DNA of 12,040 nt from Brevundimonas sp. (GCA_020253595.1 JADCBH010000138.1:1-12040); one strand, 5' to 3'; shown: positions 1 to 9,561, counted from the first letter of the stretch. Notes: generated by a model not told the origin, from the letters alone. Numbers and translations are program-made.

Positions 1-299
1 CGCCGGAGGCGTCAGTAGCGGCAAGGCTCTAACAGGGCCGTTGGTCCCCGGTCAGTCGCGTCCGAACGACGCGGGGCCGTCCGCTTCCGATCAGACCAGC
101 CGCGCGGAGCGTCGAAGCTTTCGCGAAACGGTATTTCATTGTCATCCCGGCGAAGGCCGGGACGCTCCGCCCGCCTTTCCCACCCGTTCACAGCGGAAGA
201 ACGATGACGCGTGCCTGCCCTCTTCCCCCCACGCCTGTCCTTGGTTGTTCCTAAAGACTCCCCCGGCTACGACGGACGGGCCGTCAGCCGAGACCCTCC
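1..299. other. Non-coding leader upstream of maeB
   Basis: No convincing gene lies in this stretch. One plus-strand frame enters from the left edge and stops at TAA 30-32 after nine codons (PEASVAARL), which could be the tail of a gene outside the window but is too short to judge. Another frame is open through much of the leader, but its translation is rich in Pro, Arg and Ala and looks like GC-rich noise. The only clear structure is the palindromic stem-loop at 141-163. A possible sigma70-like pair for maeB is TTGTTC (245-250) and TACGAC (268-273) with 17 bp between them. It matches consensus poorly and I give it little weight. No strong Shine-Dalgarno sequence precedes the maeB ATG. Confidence 0.55.
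141..163. repeat. Palindromic intergenic stem-loop, REP-like
   Basis: The sequence GTCATCCCGGCGAAGGCCGG continues to GAC. It contains a perfect 7-bp inverted repeat, TCCCGGC (145-151) and GCCGGGA (156-162), around a GAAG loop. I recognise this as the core of a short palindrome dispersed between genes in many alphaproteobacteria, including Caulobacterales (known from memory). Only one copy occurs in the window, so its repeat status cannot be shown here. It could also act as a factor-independent terminator for a gene ending to the left, but no T-run follows. Confidence 0.5.
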
Positions 300-2669
<2,370 letters not shown>

Positions 2670-2680
2670 CAGGTCAGCCT

Positions 2681-4369
2681 TTAGGGATTGGCGGCGGGAG
2701 ACTTCCTCGCCTCCAGCCCCAACCGCACCCACTCGACCAGAACGAAGACGATCGCCAGAATACCGAGCCAGGCCGCGATGATGAACATGGAGGCAAAGCC
2801 TTCGACCTCCACGATCTCGCCTAGGGCACCGCGCCCGAGTGTCCCGATCAACAGGGCAAGCGAGATGAAGACCGCGAACTGAACCGCTCCGAACATCTTG
2901 TTCGACAGCGCCGACAGATAGGCCACGAAGGCCGCGCCTGCGAAGCCGCCGGCGATGTTCTCGCCCGCGATCACCAGCATCAGCCGCGCCAAGGGCTCAC
3001 CGATCTGGAAGGCCCCGAACAGAGAATAGAGACCCGTCCCGGACATGAAGGCGTGAACGTTCGGCGCGCCGGAAGCCAGATCAACAAAGAGGAGATTGGT
3101 CGCCGAGGTCACGATGGCCCCCAGCAGCAGGCTCCACATGCGTCCGATGACAAGCAGCGCCCACCCGCCGAGCGCGATGCCCACGATGGTCATGATGACG
3201 CCAAAGGTCTTGGACGCGAGAGCAACCTCGGCGTTGGTATGGCCCAGCGCTCCACCGGTGTCGCCCATGTAGAAGGGAAAGGCGAACGGGCCCCAGACGC
3301 CGTCGGTGATCCGATAGGTGAGGATCAGGCAGAGCACGATGACCGCCCCCCAGCCTAGCCGCCCCATCAACTCGACCAGAGGAGCCAGGATCGCATCGTA
3401 GAGATTATCTAGAAATCCGGGCTTGGCCGCCCCTTCAGCCGCGGTCGCCGACCGGCCCTTCCAGACGATCAGCCCGGACAGGGCGGCGGGCAGGATCACT
3501 GTCGCCGCCACGATCCACGACCCCCAGGTCGTCGTGAACTCTCGCGCGCTCGGTGCCGGATTGGTCGTCAGTGCCGTGACCATGAACTGAATCAGCATGA
3601 ATGCCGCCCAACCCCACGCCAGCAGCGTCGCCCCAAGCACCGCCATCCTGAGCGTCGGCGACCCCTTCCGCTCCTTCGCCACCTGCTCGCGGGACACCGG
3701 CTGCGGCTCGGGTGCGATGAAGGTACCGATGAGGCCCAGCCCCATCAGAAACGCCGCGGTCACGAAGACGCCGGGCCAACCGATCGCGTCGGCCAGCAGC
3801 AGGGCCCCCGCTCCGCCCGCGAGCCCTGCCGTCCGGTAGCCAAGCTGATAGATGGTCGACAGCAGATCGATAGGCACGCGTTCGTCGGCCACCTCGATCC
3901 GCCAGGCGTCGATGACGATGTCCTGCGTGGCGAAGGCGAAGGCCCCGAGCGCCGCTCCAAGCGCCAGCGGCCCCAACACGCCGCTCTCAGGCCGCGATAC
4001 CGCGACTAGGGCAAGGGCTATGGCGATGACGATCTGCAGAACCAGCAGCCAGCTGCGACGCCGTCCGAAGCGCTCTCCGATCACCGGCGGCGTCCAGTTG
4101 ACGGCCGGAGACCACAGGAAGCGAAAGGCCCCAAACAGGCCGATCCACGAAAGGATGCCGATGGTGGCGATCGACACTCCCGCAGCGTCTAGCCAGGCGT
4201 TCAGCGTCCCGATCAGCATGGCGAACGGCAATCCGGCCGAGAAGCCCAGCAGCAGCATCGCCAGAGTGCGGCGCTCACGGAAGGCTGCTTTCAGGACACC
4301 CAGCCCCTTGGGCTTGATGTCAGTCGCGGCAACCTCGGCGGTAGGCGGGCTGGATGTCGGCGGGTTCAT
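2681..4369 (-). CDS. ampG: AmpG-family muropeptide permease (MFS)
   Basis: Predicted inner-membrane importer of GlcNAc-anhydro-muropeptides, the step that returns cell-wall turnover products to the cytoplasm and, in many bacteria, feeds beta-lactamase induction. The 562-aa protein has a hydrophilic N-terminal tail (1-34) and about 14 hydrophobic segments. AmpG hallmarks are LLLGFSAGLPFAMLIGTLNA (39-58), FLWSPAVNWTPP followed by the GRRRSWLL loop (84-109), the YRITDGVWGPF segment (352-362), and GENIAGGFAGAAFVAYLSAL (469-488) followed by SNKMFGAVQFA. E. coli AmpG has 491 aa. The extra length here is mainly two added hydrophobic segments (about 241-303) and the linker after them, as in longer Pseudomonas-type forms. 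The ATG at 4369 has GAGG ten bases upstream. It is the last gene of the minus-strand run, 49 bp after shkA, and converges on maeB. Substrate specificity is inferred from family similarity. Confidence 0.88.
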   Translation of the reverse strand: MNPPTSSPPTAEVAATDIKPKGLGVLKAAFRERRTLAMLLLGFSAGLPFAMLIGTLNAWLDAAGVSIATIGILSWIGLFGAFRFLWSPAVNWTPPVIGERFGRRRSWLLVLQIVIAIALALVAVSRPESGVLGPLALGAALGAFAFATQDIVIDAWRIEVADERVPIDLLSTIYQLGYRTAGLAGGAGALLLADAIGWPGVFVTAAFLMGLGLIGTFIAPEPQPVSREQVAKERKGSPTLRMAVLGATLLAWGWAAFMLIQFMVTALTTNPAPSAREFTTTWGSWIVAATVILPAALSGLIVWKGRSATAAEGAAKPGFLDNLYDAILAPLVELMGRLGWGAVIVLCLILTYRITDGVWGPFAFPFYMGDTGGALGHTNAEVALASKTFGVIMTIVGIALGGWALLVIGRMWSLLLGAIVTSATNLLFVDLASGAPNVHAFMSGTGLYSLFGAFQIGEPLARLMLVIAGENIAGGFAGAAFVAYLSALSNKMFGAVQFAVFISLALLIGTLGRGALGEIVEVEGFASMFIIAAWLGILAIVFVLVEWVRLGLEARKSPAANP

Positions 4370-4418
4370 TGTGTGGCAGCCTCATCGTCGAAGGCCGCCG
4401 CCCTGTCGTCGGCTGGCC

Positions 4419-5972
4419 CTATGCGGCGACGACCTTGGCGCGGATGTCCCCCGTCGTCCAGCGGGCGAGCGCGGCCCGAAGCGCTTCCAGTTCCAGAGGC
4501 TTGACCAGATGGTCGTTCATGCCCGCCTCCAGACAGGCCCGGCGATCCTCGTCAAAGGCGTTGGCGGTCAGCGCGACAATGGGGGTCAGGTCGCCCGAGG
4601 CCCGGATGGCCCGGGTCGCCTCGGGCCCATCCATGCCGGGCATGCGCATGTCCATGAAGACCAGGTCATAGCGCGCCCGCTTCAGTGCCTCGATCACCTC
4701 GCGGCCTGTTCCGGCTGTCTCGACCACGCAGCCCTCACGCCGCAGAAGCGTCCGGGCCAGCAGTGCGCCGACCGGATTGTCCTCGGCCAGTAGGACGCGT
4801 GTGCCGGCGAACCGCACGGGCAGAACGCGATCATCCTCCAGCGCCGTGGCGCGCACTCCGGCCTGATGCGCATCGCTGGCGCAGGCCGCGAGCACCCGCT
4901 CCACCACCGAGGCCCGGCGAAGCGGTTTGATCAGATAGCCGTGGAACCCCGCCGCGCGATACCGAGCGATCAGGTCCCGCTCCGACGGTTTCAGCAGGAC
5001 GATGCCCCGTCCGGTCGCCGGCAGGTCGGCGAGGGTTCGCCCCTGCGCCGCGGCTTCGGCGTGATCGATCAGGGTGGCTGATGCAGCATCGGTGGTTGTC
5101 GTCGCGCCGCTGGCGATCAGCTGGGCCCGGGCCGCTTCGGCGACGAAGGGGTCCGGCGAGCGCACCGCGACCTCCAGGCCGGCCAGGGCGGCCGGACGGA
5201 CGGCGGCGCCGGGCGACGCCTCAAATGGCGCCTGGAACCGGAACCGGGATCCGCGTCGGCCATCGGCATTGGGCCGATCGCACACCGAGACCTTGCCCTT
5301 CATGGCCTCGGCCAGACGCTGGACAACGGCGAGGCCAAGGCCGGCACCGTCGTGCCGTGTGGCGTCGGAGGCATCGACGTGGCCGAATTCCTCGAAGATT
5401 CTCCGCCGCGCCTCAACCGGTACGCCCGGACCGGTATCGTCGACGATGAAGACCAGGATCGGCTTGCGCTCCATGCCGCCCGCGCGCTCGACCGCGATCC
5501 GGACGCCGCCGGTCTCAGTGAACTTCACGGCATTGCCGGCCAGATTAAACAGCACCTGTCTGAGCCGGCCTTCATCGGCCATGATTTCCGGAACATCGCC
5601 TGCGACCGACCAGACGATCTCCAGTCCCTTGTCGTGAGCACGCGGGCTGAGAAGCTCGGCCACGCCCCGCACCAGCGTCTCTGGATCGACGGGGGCGAGA
5701 TCAAACTCCAGCTTGCCGACTTCCAGCCGGGCATAGTCGAGCAGGTCGTTGACCAGTCCCAGCAGGTGCTCGGCCGAATCCTTGGCCGCCTCGGCATAGG
5801 CGCGTTGGGCCCCATCCAGCCGGGTTCGGGTCAACAGGCCCAACATGCCGATCACGCCGTTCAGGGGCGTGCGCATCTCGTGGCTCATCAGCCTCAGAAA
5901 GGGGTCGGCACCACCCGAAGCGGGGGTGGTTTCTCCCGCCTTCGTCGCTGTGGTCGCCCGCTTCCTCGGCAT
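4419..5972 (-). CDS. shkA: ShkA-like sensor-less hybrid histidine kinase
   Basis: A 517-aa hybrid kinase with no transmembrane or sensor domain. The order is DHp with SHEMRTPLNG (His31), catalytic ATPase (N-box N147, G1 DDTGPG 178-183, G2 GAGLGL 209-214), a degenerate receiver (about 265-365), a linker with EDDRVLP (379-385), and a true receiver (about 391-508). The true receiver has E397/D398, phospho-acceptor D441 in FMDMRMPG, T469 and K491. REC1 lacks the acidic pair but keeps KP. Arg332 and Tyr346 lie 14 apart, as do the c-di-GMP-contacting Arg/Tyr that I recall in Caulobacter ShkA, and a DDR linker motif is also a recalled ShkA feature. ShkA passes phosphate via ShpA to TacA for stalk and cell-cycle gene expression; shpA and tacA are not in the window. 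I chose ATG 5972 because GGGGGAAG precedes it. An in-frame GTG at 6005 would add 11 residues. The orthology call rests on architecture, these residues and ampG linkage; a paralogous hybrid kinase remains possible. Confidence 0.75.
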   Translation of the reverse strand: MPRKRATTATKAGETTPASGGADPFLRLMSHEMRTPLNGVIGMLGLLTRTRLDGAQRAYAEAAKDSAEHLLGLVNDLLDYARLEVGKLEFDLAPVDPETLVRGVAELLSPRAHDKGLEIVWSVAGDVPEIMADEGRLRQVLFNLAGNAVKFTETGGVRIAVERAGGMERKPILVFIVDDTGPGVPVEARRRIFEEFGHVDASDATRHDGAGLGLAVVQRLAEAMKGKVSVCDRPNADGRRGSRFRFQAPFEASPGAAVRPAALAGLEVAVRSPDPFVAEAARAQLIASGATTTTDAASATLIDHAEAAAQGRTLADLPATGRGIVLLKPSERDLIARYRAAGFHGYLIKPLRRASVVERVLAACASDAHQAGVRATALEDDRVLPVRFAGTRVLLAEDNPVGALLARTLLRREGCVVETAGTGREVIEALKRARYDLVFMDMRMPGMDGPEATRAIRASGDLTPIVALTANAFDEDRRACLEAGMNDHLVKPLELEALRAALARWTTGDIRAKVVAA

Positions 5973-5975
5973 TCG

Positions 5976-5983
5976 CTTCCCCC
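5976..5983 (-). promoter_or_regulatory. Ribosome binding site deciding the shkA start
   Basis: On the minus strand GGGGGAAG ends three bases before ATG 5972; the purine core GGGGGA is five bases away. The upstream alternative, GTG at 6005, has only AAGG in front of it. This favours the 517-aa product over the 528-aa one. Confidence 0.6.
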
Positions 5984-6011
5984 GTTCGGAGACAGCTTGA
6001 CCCACCCAGCC

Positions 6012-6026
6012 TTAAGGGCGGTTCAA
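6012..6026 (-). promoter_or_regulatory. Degenerate CtrA-like site upstream of shkA
   Basis: On the minus strand the sequence TTGAACCGCCCTTAA fits TTAA-N7-TTAA, the binding pattern of the cell-cycle regulator CtrA, with one mismatch (TTGA in the first half). It lies 40-54 bases upstream of the preferred shkA ATG, in the widest gap of the minus-strand run. TTAA is uncommon in DNA this GC-rich, which adds a little weight. No well-matched -35/-10 pair was identified beside it. Binding is an inference from pattern alone. Confidence 0.28.
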
Positions 6027-6071
6027 TTCGCAGGGTTTCCGAAGTCTTGCGACGGGCAGACGATGCCTTCG

Positions 6072-7649
6072 TCACCACGTGGGCACGACCGCCCGTCCGC
6101 CATCCTGACGCTCGAAGTCGGCCTGGGCTCCTACGGTGGAGCGGCGATAGATCAGGGCCTCGGCGATATGGCGGCGGAGCACGCCGGTCGAACCCTCAAG
6201 GTCAGCGATGGTGCGGGACAGCCGCAACGTCCGCGTCCAGCCCCGCGCCGTCAGACCCCCGGCCTCGCCAGCCCGCATCAGCAGCGCCCGCCCCGCCTCA
6301 TCCGGCCGGGCGAAGCGGTCGAGTGTTTCGCCGTTGGCACGGGCATTCAGCGCCTGAAGAGGGTCGAGGCCAGCGTCGCGAACGCGCTCCTCCTGCATGG
6401 CTCGGGCGACCGCGACCCGGGCGGCGGCTTCGGCCGTGCCTTCGGCGGGCGGGGGCAGGGCCATGTCGGCGGCGGTCACCGGCGGCGTTTCCACCGTCAG
6501 GTCGATGCGGTCGAACATCGGTCCCGAGATTCGGTTCTGATAGTCCTTCTGACAGCGCGGGGCCTTGCCGCAGGCTCCCTTGCCGGCCCCCCCGAGCCCA
6601 CAGCGGCATGGGTTCATCGCCGCTACCAGCTGGAAGCGGGCGGGATAGCGAACATGGGCGTTGGCCCGCGCCACGACGATCTCGCCGGTCTCGAGTGGCT
6701 GCCGCAGACTGTCGAGCGCCTGGGCCGAGTATTCGGGCAGTTCGTCCAGGAAGAGCACACCATTATGGGCAAGCGACGCCTCGCCCGGCTTGGCGCGCAG
6801 TCCCCCGCCGGTCAGGGCTGCCATCGAGGCCGAATGGTGGGGCGCGCGAAACGGTCGTTCCCGGGTCAGGGCGCCTCGCTCGATCAGGCCCGCGACGGAC
6901 CAGACCATGGAGGTCTCCAGCAGTTCGTGCGGGGTCAGGGGCGGCAGGAGGCCCGGCAGACGCTGGGCCATCATTGACTTGCCCGATCCCGGCGGGCCGA
7001 CGAACAGCAGATTGTGGCCCCCGGCAGCGGCCACCTCCAGCGCCCGCTTGGCGCTCTCCTGGCCCTTCACTTCGCGAAGATCGGGAACGCTGGCCCCCAA
7101 GGTCACCGGTCCGGCTGCGGGTGCGCGTAGCACCTGTGTCCCCTTGAAGTGGTTGACCAGTCCGATCAGCGACCGGGGAGCCAGGATCGAGACCTCGCCG
7201 GCCCAGGCGGCCTCTGGCCCGTTCGCCTCGGGACAGATCAGGCCCAGCCCCATGGCCGAAGCCGCGACCGCGGCTGGAAGTGTCCCGCCCACAGGCTGGA
7301 TGCGCCCATCCAGCCCCAGTTCGCCCAGCGCCGCCCATCCGTTCAGCGCATCCGGCGGCATGACGCCCAGCGCTGCGAGCAGAGCCAGGGCGATCGGCAG
7401 GTCGAAGTGGCTGCCCTCCTTGGGCAGATCGGCAGGAGCCAGGTTGGCAATGATCCGTTTGGGCGGCAGAGCCAGGCCGATCCCGGCGAAGGCGCCCCGC
7501 ACCCTCTCCCGGCTTTCGGCCACCGCCTTGTCAGGCAGGCCGACGATGGAGAAAATCGTCGGGCCGTCATTGCCGACCAGCTGCACCTGAACGTCGACGC
7601 GACGCGCCTCCACACCCTCGAACGCTACCGTTGCGATGCTGGCCAGCAT
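6072..7649 (-). CDS. yifB: YifB/ComM family AAA+ ATPase (Mg-chelatase-like)
   Basis: A 525-aa cytoplasmic AAA+ protein. Haemophilus ComM, in this family, is a ring helicase that promotes branch migration during natural transformation; the role outside competent species is poorly known. The N-terminal Lon-protease-like/ChlI domain (about 1-170) includes SIVGLPDKAVAESRERVR (34-51). The AAA+ core has Walker A GPPGSGKS (218-225), Walker B VLFLDE (298-303) and the MNPCRCG segment (346-351) that opens a four-cysteine cluster (C348, C350, C360, C366). Arg381 in FDRIDL follows, and a C-terminal helical domain ends the protein. Length matches the family (about 500-525). The frame is open further to an ATG at 7682, but the family always begins close to MLA and GGGAGA precedes ATG 7649, so I use that start. 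It lies 60 bp after gshB and 99 bp before shkA. The name comM would also fit. Confidence 0.94.
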   Translation of the reverse strand: MLASIATVAFEGVEARRVDVQVQLVGNDGPTIFSIVGLPDKAVAESRERVRGAFAGIGLALPPKRIIANLAPADLPKEGSHFDLPIALALLAALGVMPPDALNGWAALGELGLDGRIQPVGGTLPAAVAASAMGLGLICPEANGPEAAWAGEVSILAPRSLIGLVNHFKGTQVLRAPAAGPVTLGASVPDLREVKGQESAKRALEVAAAGGHNLLFVGPPGSGKSMMAQRLPGLLPPLTPHELLETSMVWSVAGLIERGALTRERPFRAPHHSASMAALTGGGLRAKPGEASLAHNGVLFLDELPEYSAQALDSLRQPLETGEIVVARANAHVRYPARFQLVAAMNPCRCGLGGAGKGACGKAPRCQKDYQNRISGPMFDRIDLTVETPPVTAADMALPPPAEGTAEAAARVAVARAMQEERVRDAGLDPLQALNARANGETLDRFARPDEAGRALLMRAGEAGGLTARGWTRTLRLSRTIADLEGSTGVLRRHIAEALIYRRSTVGAQADFERQDGGRAVVPTW

Positions 7650-7654
7650 GGCGT

Positions 7655-7671
7655 TCTCCCTAAACGGGAAA
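7655..7671 (-). promoter_or_regulatory. yifB ribosome binding site within a small hairpin
   Basis: GGGAGA (7660-7655 on the minus strand) lies five bases before ATG 7649 and decides that start. In the mRNA it can pair with UUUCCC just upstream (7671-7666) across a five-base loop (GUUUA), giving a six-pair stem with one G.U. That would partly mask the binding site. The stem is short and its effect unproven. Confidence 0.4.
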
Positions 7672-7709
7672 GAACGAACCATGAACTATGGCGGTTTGCA
7701 AGAGCGGCG

Positions 7710-8660
7710 TTATGCTTTCGCTACGCGTCTGGTCTCGATGGCGTCCCAGAGAATCGCCGCTGAGTCCACACCGGTGAAGTCCTTCAGCTGCACGGCACCC
7801 GTCGGGGAGGTGACGTTGATCTCGGTCAGGTAGTCGCCAATCACGTCGATGCCGACGAACATGAGGCCCCGCGTCTTTAACTCTGGTCCGATGATCGCGC
7901 AGATTTCCAGATCGCGCTCAGTCAGCTCGACCGGAGCGGCTGTGCCGCCGACCCGCAGGTTGGAACGGACCTGGCCTTCCGCCGGCACACGATTGATGGC
8001 ACCAACCGGCTCGCCCTCGATCAGAATGATCCTCTTGTCGCCCTTCGAGACGGCCGGGATGAACTTCTGGATCACCAGGGGATCGCGGCTGGCGGCGGCA
8101 TGGATCTCGATCAGGGCCTCCAGATTCGGGTCACCCGCCTTCAGCCGCACAACGCCGGAACCCGCTGCGCCATGCAGTGGCTTCAGCACGACGTCGCCGT
8201 GTCGCTCGTGGAAGTCGACGAGGGCGACAGGATCGGCGCTGATCAGGGTTGGCGGCTGGACCCCCTCGAACCGCGTGGCAAACAGCTTCTCGGGCGCGGA
8301 GCGGACCTCGGCCGGGTCGTTGACCACGAGCGTCCTCGGATGGACCGTCTCCAGCAGATAGGTCGCCGTCACATAGACCATGTCGAAGGGCGGGTCCTGG
8401 CGCATCAGGATCACATCGACGTCTCGGCCCAGGTCGAGACGGACCTCGTCGCCGAAGCTGACGTGATCGCCGGCCACCGGCCGCAGGGTCACCGGACGAG
8501 CACGACAGAAGAGATCTCCGTCCTCCAGCGCCAGGGTCCGGAAGTCATACACCCAAAGTGGATGCCCGCGCCGCTGGGCTTCCAGCGCCAGGAAGAAGGT
8601 CGTGTCCGAGGCGATGTTGATCCCCTCGATGGGGTCCATCTGAATGGCGACTTTCAGCAT
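7710..8660 (-). CDS. gshB: Glutathione synthetase
   Basis: Joins gamma-glutamylcysteine and glycine with ATP to make glutathione, the second step of the pathway, in the cytoplasm. The 316-aa length equals that of E. coli GshB. Family features are the N-terminal MDPIEGINIASDTTF (8-22), the substrate segment MRQDPPFD (86-93), NDPAEVRSAPEKL (114-126), the ATP-grasp lid VVLKPLHGAAGSGV (157-170), the QKFIP hinge (198-202), and DVIGDYLTEINVTSPTG (272-288) with the metal-binding Glu and Asn. The frame is open to ATG 8720, but the family start (MLKVAIQMDP) and an AAGGA six bases upstream point to ATG 8660. It follows the SirB1-family gene by 69 bp and precedes yifB by 60 bp. gshA is not in the window. 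Confidence 0.97.
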   Translation of the reverse strand: MLKVAIQMDPIEGINIASDTTFFLALEAQRRGHPLWVYDFRTLALEDGDLFCRARPVTLRPVAGDHVSFGDEVRLDLGRDVDVILMRQDPPFDMVYVTATYLLETVHPRTLVVNDPAEVRSAPEKLFATRFEGVQPPTLISADPVALVDFHERHGDVVLKPLHGAAGSGVVRLKAGDPNLEALIEIHAAASRDPLVIQKFIPAVSKGDKRIILIEGEPVGAINRVPAEGQVRSNLRVGGTAAPVELTERDLEICAIIGPELKTRGLMFVGIDVIGDYLTEINVTSPTGAVQLKDFTGVDSAAILWDAIETRRVAKA

Positions 8661-8666
8661 CGGGGG

Positions 8667-8671
8667 TCCTT
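8667..8671 (-). promoter_or_regulatory. Ribosome binding site deciding the gshB start
   Basis: AAGGA on the minus strand lies six bases before ATG 8660, the start that gives the standard 316-aa enzyme. It argues against the longer frame from 8720, whose 20 extra residues do not resemble GshB. Confidence 0.6.
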
Positions 8672-8729
8672 CATCGGGAGATAGCCGCCCGCACATGGAC
8701 GGACCCGACCGGGGCCGCAAGGGCGAGGC

Positions 8730-9545
8730 TCAGTTCAGCCGGATCCGCAGGCGGTCAAAGGCGGCTTCAGGCACCGGAGCGGCCTCGCCCGAGACGGCGC
8801 GAGCGCGGGCCAGGGCGTCGATCGCACCCGTCAGGGCCCCCTGCTTCTCTCGCGCGGCAGCGACGTCCAGCCAGGGCCGGTGATCCTCGGGATCCAGCAG
8901 CGCCCGGCGCAAGGCTGACCGTTCAGCCCTCTCGTAGTCCTCGGCCTTGATCGCCCGGTTGAACAGCACGTTCTGAAGCCGGATCAAGGCCTGGCGATCC
9001 GTCACGGGAGCCATCAGAACATCCAGGCGATCTGCAATGTGTGGCGTCAGGCCGGCGCGAAGCGCCCGGCGCGTCAGTTCGGACGGCATCACGACGCGGC
9101 CCTCGCTGAAGGGGTCCACCGCCACAGGACCGGACGGCGTCTCGACGCGCAGCAGAAAGTGGTTCGGGAAATCGACACCAGCCGCACTGAGTCCGACCCT
9201 CCGAGCGGCATCCAGGTAGAAGATCGCCAGAGCGGCGGACAGGCCGCGTCGCCTGTTGGTGACATCGATGACGTCGGTACTGGCGGGATCGTCGTAGCAG
9301 AGCAGGTCGCCGTTCAGCCCAAGGTCCGCCGACAGGGTCTCGGCGAGGGCATCATCCGGGCTTTCGGTTTTGATACGTTCGGCCAGACGGCTGGCGGCGG
9401 CGTCTGACAGACGACGCACAGGCATCTCGTCGCGAAACGGGAGATCATGGAGCGCACAGGCGATCGCGGCGTCCAGCAACGGAAAGACGTCGTCGTCGGC
9501 ATGTCCCGCCGCGATCAACTGGTCCTCCGCCTCTTCCCGTGTCAC
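8730..9545 (-). CDS. SirB1 family protein, transglutaminase-like with TPR tail
   Basis: A 271-aa predicted soluble protein of unknown function, in the SirB1/transglutaminase-like family often found beside core genes in proteobacteria. The N-terminal half is helical. The core has DVTNRRRGLSAALAIFYLDA (94-113) and GVDFPNHFLLR (123-133), and VDPF (143-146) follows where the third catalytic position lies in transglutaminases. The His (129) and Asp (144) are present, but the RRRG helix carries Ser/Ala rather than the Cys of active transglutaminases, as is usual in SirB1 proteins. Residues about 187-255 form helical pairs like TPR repeats (RLQNVLFNRAIKAEDYERAE). The start is a GTG at 9545 preceded by GGGGGAGG. 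The frame is open to 9644, but that would overlap yraN and adds unrelated residues. It lies 43 bp after yraN and 69 bp before gshB. The family call is from sequence pattern; the biochemical role is unknown. Confidence 0.82.
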   Translation of the reverse strand: MTREEAEDQLIAAGHADDDVFPLLDAAIACALHDLPFRDEMPVRRLSDAAASRLAERIKTESPDDALAETLSADLGLNGDLLCYDDPASTDVIDVTNRRRGLSAALAIFYLDAARRVGLSAAGVDFPNHFLLRVETPSGPVAVDPFSEGRVVMPSELTRRALRAGLTPHIADRLDVLMAPVTDRQALIRLQNVLFNRAIKAEDYERAERSALRRALLDPEDHRPWLDVAAAREKQGALTGAIDALARARAVSGEAAPVPEAAFDRLRIRLN

Positions 9546-9553
9546 GGCGACGT

Positions 9554-9561
9554 CCTCCCCC
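9554..9561 (-). promoter_or_regulatory. Strong ribosome binding site for a GTG start
   Basis: GGGGGAGG on the minus strand lies eight bases before GTG 9545. It supports this GTG as the start of the SirB1-family gene and rules against the 304-residue reading from 9644, which would begin inside yraN. Confidence 0.65.

Noticed and set aside
3..32. Possible 3' end of an upstream plus-strand gene (nine codons then TAA)
   Set aside because: Too short to recognise; any of six frames will show a stop at the edge. Mentioned only in the leader entry.
5352..6977. A 541-codon plus-strand open frame across the shkA and yifB regions
   Set aside because: It is antisense to two well-supported genes, spans their intergenic gap, and shows no family motif. 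It is another codon-bias shadow.
7650..7682. ATG at 7682 as the yifB start
   Set aside because: It adds 11 residues before the standard family N-terminus, and the GGGAGA ribosome binding site serves ATG 7649.
8678..8685. GCTATCTC on the minus strand as a Caulobacter-type -10 element for gshB
   Set aside because: It matches the GCTANAWC pattern at seven of eight positions, but no TTGAC-like -35 lies at the right distance, and it would leave an mRNA leader of only about ten bases.
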